Shown: in pieces, positions 9,999 through 22,600 of the stretch | How the letters are laid out: every line of letters starts with the position of its first letter | How positions within the stretch are numbered: position 1 is the first letter of the stretch | DNA from: Rotaria sordida | Lineage: Eukaryota > Rotifera > Eurotatoria > Philodinida > Philodinidae | DNA: 64,000 bases | Direction of reading: 5' to 3' | Assembly (NCBI GenBank): GCA_905250125.1 | Contig: CAJNOL010000912.1 | Location: 28,421 to 92,420, forward strand | The notes under the pieces: model-generated | What the model saw: only the letters and a program-made list of their open reading frames with translations | Told to the model about the DNA's origin: nothing | Database searches by the model: none | Position numbers and translations under genes: made by a program

Positions 9999-11917
9999 GG
10001 TCAGTACTAAAATTACCAGCAATTAATTGTAAACTGGTCAGTTTATTAAATATAAGTAGCAGTAAAAAAATTCAATTTATATCAGTAAGAAATACAAAAT
10101 TTACCAGTAGAATATAAATTTAAATAAATCAGAAAAAACCACAGAATAGATAAGAAGAAATTTAAAGAATAATTGAAAAAAAAAATAAAACAAAAATTGA
10201 ATTATTGTGTTATTAAAGTAGATTAGCCATTGCTTTTCTACCTCTTTTTCGTCTCTTACTGATCGGCGCTGTCTTTGCTACTACTGGTGCTTTATAATAT
10301 TTTAAACGAATAACTATACCCACATACACCCTCTTTGTATACCAATCGAAAGACTATTGAAGATCAATTGAAAATCTTTTGTTTTTTCATTTGAGCACAT
10401 TACTAAACCAAATAGATGAAATGCTTGATTCAAATCAATTGTTCCAATAACTAATATTGGAACACTTTGTCACGTACTGTCTATGTTTTTGATTACAATC
10501 GAAGTGTAACGCAGTTACACGTAATTGCGATTCTTTTATTTTAACTACGCGAAACTGCATCACAATTTTTCACATTTACGATTGAAATATGACGTAGTCA
10601 CGCTTTAACCAACGTCATATTTCTATCACAATGGCAAAAAACTACGAGGCAGTTACGATGAAAATATCGTGGTTGTGCGTAATTCACGACTTTTCTGTCG
10701 TGACTACGCGTAACTACGTCATCATTTTTCGTAATTACAAGTCACAATACAATCGCTACTACAGCTTAATTGCGTCGCAGTTGCTAAAAATGAGACAATG
10801 TGGGCAATTTATCAGTAGCATCAGCAAGTATATTTTATGATGTAGATATAACGTTGAGCAAACAAATAGATGACATAAAGATACAAAATTTGTTTTCACT
10901 ATCATCTCCTACATCTTCATACTCTCCATCATCATATAATATCTTGTATGATACAACAAAAGATTTGTTTTCACCAATTAGAATATTTTGATTATTTTCA
11001 TACCATTACTATTATTTACCTAAACTTATTTTATGTGAACCAAATTTCCTCTTTCTATAATAGACAAGATGGTTATTTAGCTGTGCTAATATTGACACTT
11101 TTATTTTTCTTGATTGAAGTGCTCGAAGAATTAGTTTTATTTTCTTAATACCATCATTAAATAAATCTTCTATATACTTTTAAACATATTCATCAATACC
11201 ATGAATTGCACTATTATGATGTTCGTGTTCAGCTTTCGTTTCATAAACAATTACTTTTACTACTATCTGCATGATATAGCAGATAAAGACTTGCACGCGA
11301 CATTGAGGACCACGGCGTTTAACTTTGTTGCATCTATAATAAACTTTTCTCTCTCATCTTCTGTATAGTTTGTGTTATATTTTGACCATTGATTTTCAAA
11401 TAATGCTTCCGCTTCGTCAATATTATCAAATGCACATTTTTTAACTTAACATCTTAATTCCTTTTTTTTCTATGATCTTCTTCCACTATCTCTTCATCTG
11501 ATACGCAAAATATGTTATTTTTGTTTGAAAAATACTATATATTCATACATGGGAATAAATAAAGACAGCGACCAGAGAAGAGTTCGAGAAGCTTCTTTCC
11601 CTTTGTTATAAATAATGAACAATAAGAAGAATTTTAAAAAATTAATCTTCTGCTTCACAAAATATGTACGTTAAAAGAAGTAGATCAGAAGAATGAGAAC
11701 ATATGTAGAACAGCTGAAGAGAAAGGAAAAGAATTACGAAAGTCATTCATTCTATAATCATTTCATTTTTTATACTGACCCTTCCATATAATCGACTGTT
11801 AGTAAATTGTATTTACTGATTTTTAAATCTATATACAAATTTAATTAATTAACAAGTGCTCGTTAAGGTAGTTTACTAATTAATCATTTACTGACAGTTT
11901 CTTTTATTTTACTGACC
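9999..11917 (-). mobile_element. decayed MULE (FLYWCH-type) DNA transposon
   Basis: The minus strand carries broken pieces of a Mutator-like transposase in the right order. At about 11420-11170 are KVKRRGPQCRVQVFICY and YETKAEHEHHNSAIHGIDEY. ILRALQSRKIKVS and QLNNHLVYYRKRKFGSHKIS follow. At about 10985-10800 is FVVSYKILYDDGEYEDVGDD, then ENKF and a piece reaching ILADATDKL. At about 10465-10310 is VIGTIDLNQAFHLFGLVMCS, then NEKTKDFQLIFN (the MULE/DDE domain). A basic tail, SKRRKRGRKAMANLL, lies at about 10290-10215. Frameshifts and stops break the frame repeatedly. Both flanks are rich in ggtcagta/tactgacc words (left from 9999, right to 11917), consistent with terminal inverted repeats. An insertion splits the DDE domain (see 10466-10795). 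Confidence 0.65.
10466..10795. repeat. insertion nested in the MULE transposase
   Basis: In intact MULE transposases the motif ending ADATYKL is followed at once by the segment resembling PILVIGTID. Here the two are separated by about 330 bp. The inserted DNA has a different texture: many variants of 'gtaattgcg', 'actacgcg.aact' and 'gcagttac'. Its ends are weakly inverted (acactttgtc at the left, gacaatgt at the right). It is likely a small non-autonomous element, with borders approximate. Confidence 0.45.
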
Positions 11918-12412
11918 ACAAATCATATTCCATTAAAATAAATAAATATCAACATAATGATTCACATTTATTTATGGAGAAAACAAAACTATTCGCGATG
12001 ACTAATATTTTCACTTTATTTTTGTTTAATATTTACTTTGATTCTAACCATATGTTACCCCCTTCTTCTATATCCCTGGTAAATCTATTTATATTTGTCT
12101 TTCTTATTCTTTTCAAAGCGACATCATAGAAGATGGTTAATACCGCCACTAACATCAGTAATAGAAATAGTAAAGTAGCGCAGCTCGTCTCTTACATTCC
12201 ATAGAGGTGACGACGACAATTTTGTACTCAAATTATTCCTTCGCTTATTTTCTTCTTTTTTGCGTTCGTTTATATTAAGGGGTTTTGTTATTATCACATG
12301 AAATGCATTCTACCATTCGATATTATTGTATTTGTTTGCAATGCATCCTTTCGATTGCAATTAGATAAATATAGAATGTTTTTTTTTGTTTCCTTCATAG
12401 ATATATATTTCG

Positions 12413-12704
12413 ATGACATCAACAAATTCTGTATCAGCTACAGCATTAGCTGAACAAAATGCTGAAGATATTTATGAACAATATGAAAAATATTTACATG
12501 CTGGAAGGTAGATTTATTTCGTCAAAAAAAAAAAACAAAAAATGATTTATCTATTCTTTCTATTGTATTAATAGTGGTGGTAAACAACGTAGTAAAATAG
12601 AAGTAGAATTAAATTCTCAACATCATGATGCTGGTGGTGATACAAGAAAGATTGTTGCGGCAATGGCTAATAATGAAAAGAACCGATTACATGGACATAA
12701 GTGA
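12413..12704 (+). CDS. NUPR1-like small nuclear protein
   Basis: Two exons, 12413-12507 and 12575-12704, join across a 67-bp GT-AG intron to give 74 aa. After an N-terminus of small polar residues comes EDIYEQYEKYLHAG, then SGGKQRSKIEVELN and GGDTRKIVAAMANNEKNR. This matches the layout of NUPR1/p8 proteins: a YDxYxYL patch, GGxKxRxKxExExN, then TRKLxxxxxNxE. NUPR1 is a small, mostly disordered, HMG-like stress-induced chromatin/transcription cofactor. Just upstream is a strong polypyrimidine-AG (12383-12400), probably a 5'-UTR or trans-splice acceptor. Each exon is short, so the gene is easy to miss. The match is from memory of the family. Confidence 0.65.
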
Positions 12705-12932
12705 ATGATATAAAATTTTATCCATTTCTGTCACTTTATCTAATCATGAACATTTATCTTCGGATTTATGTGACAGATATTATTATTTTTCGTTCTTTTT
12801 TTTTTCTCTCTTCTTCGTTTATGATTTTCACTTTAAATATATATTTACATCAAAGAAAAAAATAAAAGAAACTTTAAAAAGTTGTTTTGTATATTTACTC
12901 TATATGTTGTATTTTTTTCAAATATTTATTCG

Positions 12933-14027
12933 TATGAATTTCCATTTTCAACATTGGATAATTCAATAATTGATGCTAAAGATACTATTGTTCGAATGAA
13001 ATGTGCTAATTGACCAGGAAGTATGTAAACATTGTTGCCAGAAGGTTTACAACATAATTCAATAGATAATATTGTTTTACTTATAAAATAAATGAATTTG
13101 ACTTGTGTACGTTTAACATATTCGATTGATGTAACACGTTCATCTAGTTTAGCTGTTTATCAATCATTTTTAAGACTTAATGTAATACTAGCTTTAAAAG
13201 GTTTTATAGAAAATAATCCATTATTTATAAATAAAAGTATTTCATATGTATTTGATTCTATTTTAAATACGCTTGGAAAATATAATATTTTAGTTTTACT
13301 TGATAATCATATTAATAAAGCTATGTAGTGTTGTAATGAATTTGATGGAAATGGTTTTTGGGGTGATCGATATTTTGATGTTGAACAATGGATTGATGGT
13401 TTGATATTTATGGCTAAAAAAACCATTAATCGTCCATATATTATTGGAATGAGTTTGAGAAATGAATTACGAGGTCTAAGACAAAATCTATCAGAATGGT
13501 ATTATTATGTCTTACGAGGTATTGGTGAAGTCATATCATCAATTAATTCTCGACTTTTAATAATTATTTCTGATTTGAATTATGATCTTGATCTATCATT
13601 CATTCGATTATTATCAATACAAGAACTTGTGCCATAATCAATACAACAGGAAATAGTCTATGAAGCCCATTGGTACTCATGGCCAAATTATGGTCATTCA
13701 AATGAATGTAATAAAATGAAAGAAGGTATTAAATATACATGGGGATTTATCTTAGAATCCAATCAATCCTATATAGCTCCTGTTTGGTTAACAGAATTTG
13801 GTACAAATGTTGATCAATTTAAAGGTGATGATATATTTATTGATTGTGTTAAAAGTTTTTTTCAAACATCATTAACTAAAACAATGTCTTGGTCTTATTG
13901 AGTATTAGCTGGTAGTTATTATATTCGATCTGGTACAATTGAATCACATGAATCATTCGGTTTGTTAACAGATAATTGGAATGAAATTAAATTAAAATCA
14001 TTTATCGATATTCTTTCAACAATGTAA
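12933..14027 (+). pseudogene. GH5 glycoside hydrolase (plant/microbial type) pseudogene
   Basis: One continuous frame of about 1.1 kb translates to a glycoside hydrolase family 5 protein but is interrupted by six stops: TGA 13011, TAA 13026, TAA 13089, TAG 13326, TAA 13635 and TGA 13899. There is no frameshift. Recognisable blocks are LLPEGLQHNSIDNI, LTCVRLTYSIDVTR, ILVLLDNHINK, CCNEFDGNGFWGDRYFD, IIGMSLRNELRG (acid/base Glu), IVYEAHWYSWPN, PVWLTEFGTN (nucleophile Glu) and LAGSYYIRSG. It resembles the plant 'glycosyl hydrolase 5 family protein' group and microbial relatives. At least three stops (13011, 13326, 13899) sit where the family has Trp, so each could be one TGG to TGA/TAG change. 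The original function would be beta-glucan or cellulose cleavage. No intron is apparent, consistent with, but not proof of, horizontal origin. Confidence 0.8.
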
Positions 14028-14131
14028 ACATACAAAAAAAAAATTGATAAATGAATGTTTACAAATATTGCAGCGAAAGCAAAAAGAAGAATATCGAATT
14101 TGTATGTCTCTCTCTATTGCTTTGTTTTTTA

Positions 14132-16600
14132 TTACATTGTTGGCATTGACATTTGAACATCAACTGGTGTTGCATCTTCTTGTCGCCATGCTGAAGTTAC
14201 TGTTTTTAATTGAGTATAAAAATTCATTCCCTACGAAAACAAGAAAATCCATAATAAAACAAAAAACAAAAAACAAAAAACAAAAGATATTCTTTTCTTA
14301 CATTTCGTCCATAGAAATTTGTATCACCACGGAATGAACCACGTGAGCCAGTAAATGAAAACATTGGAAGTGGTACTGGAATTGGAACATTAACACCGAT
14401 CTAAACGAAAAAAAAAAATCTTTCTAATTTTTATATCAACACATTAAAAAAATTTTCTCTTTACTTGTCCAACATCAATTTCTTGTGTGAATTTTCTAGC
14501 TGTAGCTCCATTTGTTGTAAAAATAGCTGTACCATTACCATATGGATTGTCATTAATTATTTTTATAGCTTCATCTAATGTATCAACACTCATTGAAACA
14601 AGTACAGGACCAAAAATTTCTTCTTTATAACATGTCATATTTGGCTAAGAGAAAAGCAAATATATTTATATATGTTTTTTAAATAAACAAAAAACAAAAT
14701 GAAAAAATTTTAATTAAATTTACTTTAACATCATGTAAAATTGTTGGACCAACAAAGTTACCATTTTCATAACCAGGTACTTTAACATTTCGTCCATCTA
14801 AAACTAATTTTGCACCTTCATTTATACCAGTCTCAACTAATTGAAGAACACGGTCTTTAGCTTTTTTTGATATAACCGGTCCTAAATCAGCTCCTGCTTC
14901 ATAACCAGCACTAATACGTAATTTTTTAGATCTTTCAACTAACTCTGGAATCCATTCACGTGCTTTACCAACAAATATTGCCGTGGATAATGCCATACAT
15001 CGTTGACCAGCTGCACCAAATGCTGCACCAACAAGCTAAATATAAAAAGCAAGATTAAAAAAGAATAAACTCATCTCTTCCATATATACTTGATTTAATG
15101 CTTGTTCTTTATTAGCATCAGGCATAATAACACCATGGTTTTTGGCTCCCTGAAATTAAAAAAAATATATATATTTAAATAAAATAAAAAAAAAAGAACT
15201 TAATCATATTTACCATATTACATTGCACACGTTTACCATTTTTTGAACCACGTTCATATATGTAATTACCCTAAATCATAATTTTATGAATAAAATTTTA
15301 TTTAAGAAAAAAAAAAAAGTAATTCGTACAGCTGTATCAGAACCAACAAATGATATAGCTCGAATATCAGGATGATCACAAATAAATGTAACAGCTTAAA
15401 TAATCAAATACATATATAAACAAATAATTTTTTTTTTATTTTATTGTTTGTACCTTCATGTTGACCATGAATACAATTAACAACACCATCAGGTAAACCA
15501 GCTTCTTTAGCTAATTCAACAAGCATCATACATGCGCCAGGATCTTGTTCAGACTAATAATTAACTATGAAAATTTAAATATTATTTCATTTTAATTTTA
15601 CTTACTGGTTTCATAAGCATCGTATTTCCACAAACAGTTGCTACCGGAAACATCTACATAAAAACAAAAATTAATCATAATTTTTTTTCTGTTTTATTTT
15701 TTTTTGTTCAATGATTACCCAAAGTGGAATCATTGCTGGAAAATTAAATGGTGCAATGCTACAATATAAAATTTTTATAAATTTTTTTTTTTTGTGTTTC
15801 TTAAATAAAATAATATATTTAACTAACCCAGCACAAACACCTAATGGTACTCGATAACTATGAATATCCATATCTTTTGCAATACTATGCATTGTTTCAC
15901 CAGTTTGTAAAAATGTTACTGAACAACATGATTCAACAACTTGTAAACCACGTAAACATGAACCTTCAGCATCTGTTAATGTTTTACCTTGTTCTTTAGA
16001 TATATTTGCTGCAACTTTTTTCTAAATATTTGTTTTTTAATTAATTCAATATGTGATTTTTTTTATAAAAAAAAAGAAAAGAAAAGAAAACTAACTAAAT
16101 TCTTTTTTATAAGATCTTGATAACGAAACATGACTTGTTGTCGTTGTAATATAGTGGTTTTTGACCATGTACGAAATGCTTCTTTACAACTTTCAACAGC
16201 TTCATTCATTTCAGCTTGAGTACTTTTTGGTACTAAACCAATAACTTCATTTGTTGACTAAACGAACTAAATGAAATTTATCAATTTTTTATGAATAATA
16301 ACATACTGGATTAGTAAGTTCAATCCAATCATTAGTTTTTGATTCCACAGCTCGTCCATTAATCCAATTTTTAACAGTTGGCTATTTAAAAATCGAATAG
16401 AAAAATCTTTTATTCAATTAAATTAAAATTAACTTACAGGTTTTGACGAAGCACTAGCACATCGAATCCAATTCGACGTCTAGATTAATTAAAACAAAAA
16501 ACTGAATATAACATAACATATATAAAATAAAACTCACAGTAAGAGTTTTTACACCTGTTGTTTGAAATAATGAACCACATCGAGAACTAAAATTAATCAT
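14132..16600 (-). CDS. ALDH6A1: methylmalonate-semialdehyde dehydrogenase (acylating), mitochondrial
   Basis: Oxidises malonate/methylmalonate semialdehyde to acetyl-/propionyl-CoA in valine, thymine and inositol catabolism. About 14-15 exons on the minus strand start at [20 protein letters not shown] (16600), a Ser/Arg-rich sequence suitable as a mitochondrial leader. They continue with [108 protein letters not shown] and [15 protein letters not shown] (catalytic Cys). Then come [64 protein letters not shown] and a C-terminus ending MSMPTM. All introns are short (about 45-100 bp). It converges on the GH5 pseudogene, 105 bp away. It looks intact; total about 530 aa. Confidence 0.93.
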
Positions 16601-19600
16601 TTTCCTTCACTATATTCTAAATATATTGAGATCTAACAAAGAAAAAAACAAATAATATTTTGCCTATCTATTATCTCGATTTGTTGCCCTTGAAAAAGAA
16701 ATAGGTAAAAATATAAAAGATAAAAAGTGGTAATGCCATATAAACAAATATACGCAAAATAAAACGAACGACGTTGAATCTACAACACACCCACTATTCC
16801 AGGTTACGATAAGAATTCACCAATAGATATCGATGAAGATCCAGCACCATACGTCGACAGGGCATTATTACTAAAGGAAAAGATTTATTGCTCGAAAAAA
16901 CCACCAAGCAAAAAATCGTAAGAACAAAAGCATCATTGTAGAGGACAAAAATATCGATATGATAGACTTTAAATAACGAAATTCGACACAAATATATATC
17001 ACTAAATCAAAATTTCTACTGCTTTCAAAGGTTATATAATGAAAGATAAATATCGAATCAATTATTTATTGAAGGTAAATGTTATCTTCTGGTGAAAAAG
17101 TTCTGAAATTTATTTTCAAATTTCAAATTTCAGGCTTAGAAAAGAAGCGTAATCTCATAATACAATTTTTATCTAAGACATATTATAATATAATTGATTA
17201 AGTATCATCACCTGTTGTGATTCCTTGTAAAAAACAATATTTTGCTTAATCAATAACACGTGTCCGGGTGATATCTAAGAAGCTATGCCACATGTAGAAT
17301 TAAAGTCTCTATCGGTTGATATATAAATTCCATGCATTGAAGATACTTGAATGATTTCGAAATAAAATTTGTTTCTCTATTTATTAGTTCTATTCATTGA
17401 TAAGATTTAATCAAAAAAAAAGAAAAAGAATATTTCTGCAGTATCTGCACTTTTAAAGATGGTACATGCATCTTTCTACCTTTTAGAAAAGTTCTCTTGC
17501 ACTTCCTCTCACTTTTTTTAATTTCCTTTGCCACATTCTTACATGAAATTGATGTCAATCGATAGAATATTAAATTTTGAAATTATGACAACTGTTGAAA
17601 TGATTCAGACACGGTTGATTTTAATATCAAGGTAGGCTATACAATGCGAGGATATCATATTGATGAGCGATTTTTTTTCTTTCGAAGTCGGTTTGATAAA
17701 TAGAAATAATACCATTCGATAGAAAATTCAATTCTGTATCTAAAAGACGTATTTAATTTTTCCAAAAAAGGTTGAATAATTAAGAAATTTGACAGAATGA
17801 GTCTTATATAATTCAAGGATATTTTTTTCTTAATATCAACATTGTTCGCTTTCCTGCTTTCTAATTTCAAAGATATTATTCAATAATCTAATATCTATAT
17901 AAATTTCTAAGCAATATGTTTCTTTGCTATCTTATCTATATTCATTATTTCTCTTTGTATGATGCTTGTCATGTATATTATAAATAAAGGGAAGTTTTCT
18001 TATTCTTATACAAATATTATATGATTGCTTATCTATTAAAACAAATAACCAATGTTCGAAGTGTAACAAATAGTTGAACATTAAACCATTGTTTATATCG
18101 TATAGAAAAGATAAGAAAGTAAAAAAAAAAAAAGATGTTTGCTATTGTTTATTTGTCTTTTAAATATTAACAATAATGAGTATGAATCATAATCGATGTA
18201 TCAAACAACCATTGTTGAATGTATTAATGATCGTTCACAAACAAACAAAAAAATATCGATTGAATTAATGCCCAAAATTCGAAAAAAATACCTTTAACAA
18301 TCTTAAATCAATTACAGCTCATAACTATCCAATGAACGCATTACGGGTACTCCGTTCCGGAGCTTCTGAAGAATAGCTCATCAGAAAAAATTGAAATTTT
18401 CGGAACAAGTAGAGCAAAAGTCGTCATAGATCCAAACTTTCCGAATGCTGTCTTCTACGAGATACTTGGATCACAGTGGCAAAAAATGGCCCACCAGCTC
18501 TTCGAGATGGTATGTTCGATCGAGCAAAAATTTTTTTTATTGGCACTAGACTGCTTGGCGTGGATATCTTTTTTTTTTTTTTTGATGATTCAAATAAAAA
18601 AGCTCACATATCAAAGATACCCTAAGAAAAGACACGCTTTTCTTGTGACAGCTATAAAATATCGACAGAGCAATATTTTTTGAAATCAAAAGAAATTTCC
18701 ATCCTAAACATTGTATAGTATATGTGAAAAAAGTTTCAGCTCGATCGAACGTACTAGGCTGGAGAAACAGGAATGTTTCTATACTTGTTTTTATGAAAAA
18801 CTTGGTTTACAAAAAGTGCAAAATAATGAAGGATTTTCACTAATTTAATTTCTTCTCGGATTTTTCAACGTTTAAAGAGAATTCTTGTATCTGAAAATGT
18901 GCTCAGTAGATAGGTACCACTTCAGAACATACACTGACCACAAAAGAAACAACAATTTTAGATTACAAGACGGAGAGGCATCCTAAAGCTGCTTTTATCC
19001 TTATTGATTTTTTATTGAATAAAATAAAAAAGAAAAACAAACATTTCGAGGCCATCATTGAATAAATATCTCATAATAAATTTCAAATAATGATCACAAG
19101 TACCTATGAAGATTGTTTATCATGCAATTTATTTTATGAAGATATTTTCATATTTAATGACATTTCAAATAGTTTCATGATAATATAATTGTTCAAGAAG
19201 AATTGACAACTCATGGCTACATCGTTTTTATAAAGAAGAACTCAATTTTATTATTATAAAGAATAGAAATAGGAAAATTACGTTTCTGCAAAAGCCAAAA
19301 TGCTACAAAATATGTCAATAGATGAATGAAGACATATATTCTTAATTGAATTGAATATTAAAAATAACTCACATCAATTTTGTATACTATATTATTGAAA
19401 AATTCGACAGAAAAATCTGTCATATGTTTTATTAAGAAGAAAATAGAAATTTTGCTTATATAAGCTCTGTAAATTTCTTTTGTTAATTTGATCTTCTTAT
19501 TTCTAATGAAGACATTGATTTGTGTTATTTTTTGTTTTTAAAACAAGTTTTAACATAAAGAAACAGATTGTCGTGATAGTTAAATATAATAAAATCATCA

Positions 19601-22600
19601 TTCCAAATGAATGACATTATTCATATGAACGCATTCATTATGTCGAATTTATACTACTAAAATATTAAATGAATCCGAGATAATATATATGAAAAATATA
19701 ATTTTATATGAAATTTTTTCTTTTATTTTAAGACAGAAACAAAGGATTTCTTTTTCTTATCTCAGAAATGCATTTCATAAAAATTTTATTGTGCTGATAC
19801 AGGATGAATGTCGTATTTTATGACAAACATTGTAAAGAGTTGTAATTGCGTCTTATGAAAGTAGAAGATCCAGGATTATCAATTAGGAAGAAAATAACGG
19901 GAGCTTTCCCTTGTAAAAAATGTCGAACTTTCTGCAAAATCTTTTTACAATCTCCTGAGAAATCGTGATAGAAGGGGAGTTTTAGCTCTGGTCCAGATAG
20001 ATTTTCATACGAAGACACTTTTTGCCGAATTGTCAGGCTCTTTCACCCTCAGAAACAATCGAGAACTTTGAGCAGATCTATGGTGCTGTTAGTGTCTACT
20101 TTTTTATCAGAATCAATAATTCGATGTGGTTCAGTCCTTTTTTTTTTGATTAAAAATAAAATTGATAATTGTTTGAAATTATGATTATTTCTTTTTTTTT
20201 TAAAGACATTGACTCATTTAAAATTTGTTGTTCTTGTAAGGTGAAATATCTATTTACTATATAGTAATTTAAGAAGCATATGTATTAATCAATGTTTATT
20301 TTATAGTATTCCATATTTCGATTGAATTCAACTAACTTCAACATTTCTTATTATTAAGACAAACTCCGATAAACAAGAGACAATATTTTTTTGTAAATCT
20401 GTCAATACTCAAATAAATTATTGAAAAATCTTCTATGTTAAAAAATCAGCTATCTCACGCCATCTGTTTGTTTTTCTGATAACTTAAAAATTACAGGTTA
20501 TCGAATACAATAAAACTCATGGCAGTCGATTATTGATTGGAAGAAAAGCACCTTTTTTGTGTGTGTAACATTGGGATAACCTCAATAAAATTCTTTGTCT
20601 ACCATTTTTTTGTCTCTCTTTCTATTCTGTCTTTCTGTCATAATTCAACTTGTATTACCTGTCAGAATACGCAATTGAATCAAAATACCCGAATATTCTT
20701 TATTTCGACATCAACAAGAACGAAAATTCATTCAACAAGAATTTAATAAATGGACAAAAAAATATTTTATTACAAATTGGTAAAATAAAAAAAAAGATTT
20801 AATTGAAAAGATTTTTTTTGTTCTCTACTAAGGTTTCGAAATAATATCAAAAAATCATTTTGAATATGATATTAATTTATTTAATCAAATAAATGGTTAG
20901 ATTAAAATCATTTTAATCCAAATCATACTTGTTTATTTTGTCTTAAACAAAAGACTTATTTAAGAATGATACAAGATATTATTCACATACATCACATCAT
21001 CAACAATTCTAATAGAATCAAATAATATTAATCGTATACTTAATAATATTATAATGATGGTGCAATTATTTTAAATATTAATAAACAACCAAAAGGTTTG
21101 AAGATTTACAAAGAAATAAAAAGATTTTTCTAGTCTTAATGTCATTAAACTATTTGTTTTAATTTCATTTTCAAATGAAATTAAAAGTAATAGATCATTT
21201 TAGTTAAAATGAATAATATAGAACAAATCATTACTTAAGCCCTATAGAGATCTAAGAAAAGTCTAAAAGAATTCATATTCATGAGTTTTTCTTCACGCTC
21301 GAGTTCAAATTCTGCATCACTCTGGCTCTCAATATGTCAGTCTCATGGAGAGTTTTATTGATACAAAATTTGGAAAGTTAATTCGAATCGTGATCTAAAG
21401 AATTGGCAATAGGAAAGACCAATAAGGAAAAAAATTATATCTCTGGTGAATGCTGACTCTAATCTTCTATAGTTTATTATTAGTGTATGAGCAAAGCAAC
21501 TGCTATTCAATGTCATATAGATAATCTTGTTGAAAAATATCGTGATAATTTTATAAATGTAATAGAATATTTAGATAGTTTGTCGTTTACAGTTGCTAAA
21601 CTGAAAGAATAACACTACTATTTCTTTCGTTGTTTTCTATCTCTTCACTTGTGTATGATCTATGTTACAATGCAGAGTTAGGCAAAATACTCGAAATACT
21701 CTAAAAATTGACGGTGGATAATGCCGTTTGTCAGTCTTTAAAATATTTCAGTTTTTCGTCTTGAAATTAATTCAGTGATGACTCCTAATATCATTTCAAC
21801 AGTTTATTTTGCGACGTATATTGATCAAGTTTTCAAGTCACATTCGTACTCATAGAAGGATGACTAAATTTCTGTTGACCTTGTAGGAAGGTATGGATGT
21901 GAGTCAAAAAATTGTTCGAGAAGCATTGCAAAATAAGCCTTTGCGATGTTGTCAGGTGTTGCCACTGGATTGATTTCAACAAAGAAAAATAGCCTTATCC
22001 GCATTCATTGTTTTAGATAAAGTGTGTTGTATTAAAGTTGATGCCAGGTATCTATTTCTATCCTTCGAAGTTGAAACAAATAGCTAATTTCTTTTATCTA
22101 CGATCTTATATAAAAGTGTACTTATTTATATTCGACAATTTTGCTGTAACAACATTGAATACATGTTCCGAAGTAATCTTACTCGAAATTCTCCTTCTTG
22201 AGTGCAGTTTTCGTTGTACTCCGATACGAAAAAGTCCGTACTTGCTCACTTCAGTTACAATGTTAGTATTATGCTAAAAATAAAGAATATCTTGTTAATT
22301 GAAATTTTCGATCTTTCTCTATAGCACACTATCTGAAGTGTTTTATGATATTTTGTTTAAAAAAATTGACTAATATATCCGTAACACAAGAAGAAACGTC
22401 CACCACTATAGGCTTTCTCTAATCTCCATAGGGCTTACTTAATAAAATAAGATTCATATTAAAAGTACTTCGTCACTTTACGAGATCTTTGCGTTAATCT
22501 AGAAATATTTCAAATTGTTTGTCAGTTTTTTTTCATATGTTCCATAGAGTAAAGACATACATATACAAATCGATGACCTTAATTTTTTTTTGCTTCAATA

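Noticed and set aside
10631-11148. Plus-strand open frames in 10.6-11.1 kb
   Set aside because: They are antisense to the recognisable MULE transposase pieces.
12933-14027. Alternative genetic code (stop codons read as Trp/other) to explain the GH5 frame
   Set aside because: TAA, TAG and TGA all occur inside the frame, while ALDH6A1, LIG3, CEP104 and the visible part of PRKDC are free of in-frame stops and complete genes end at ordinary ones, so a pseudogene is the simpler reading.
19818-20018. Minus-strand frame with GPELKLPFYHDFSGDCKK
   Set aside because: Somewhat coding-like but short, isolated, without homologous motif or splice context.
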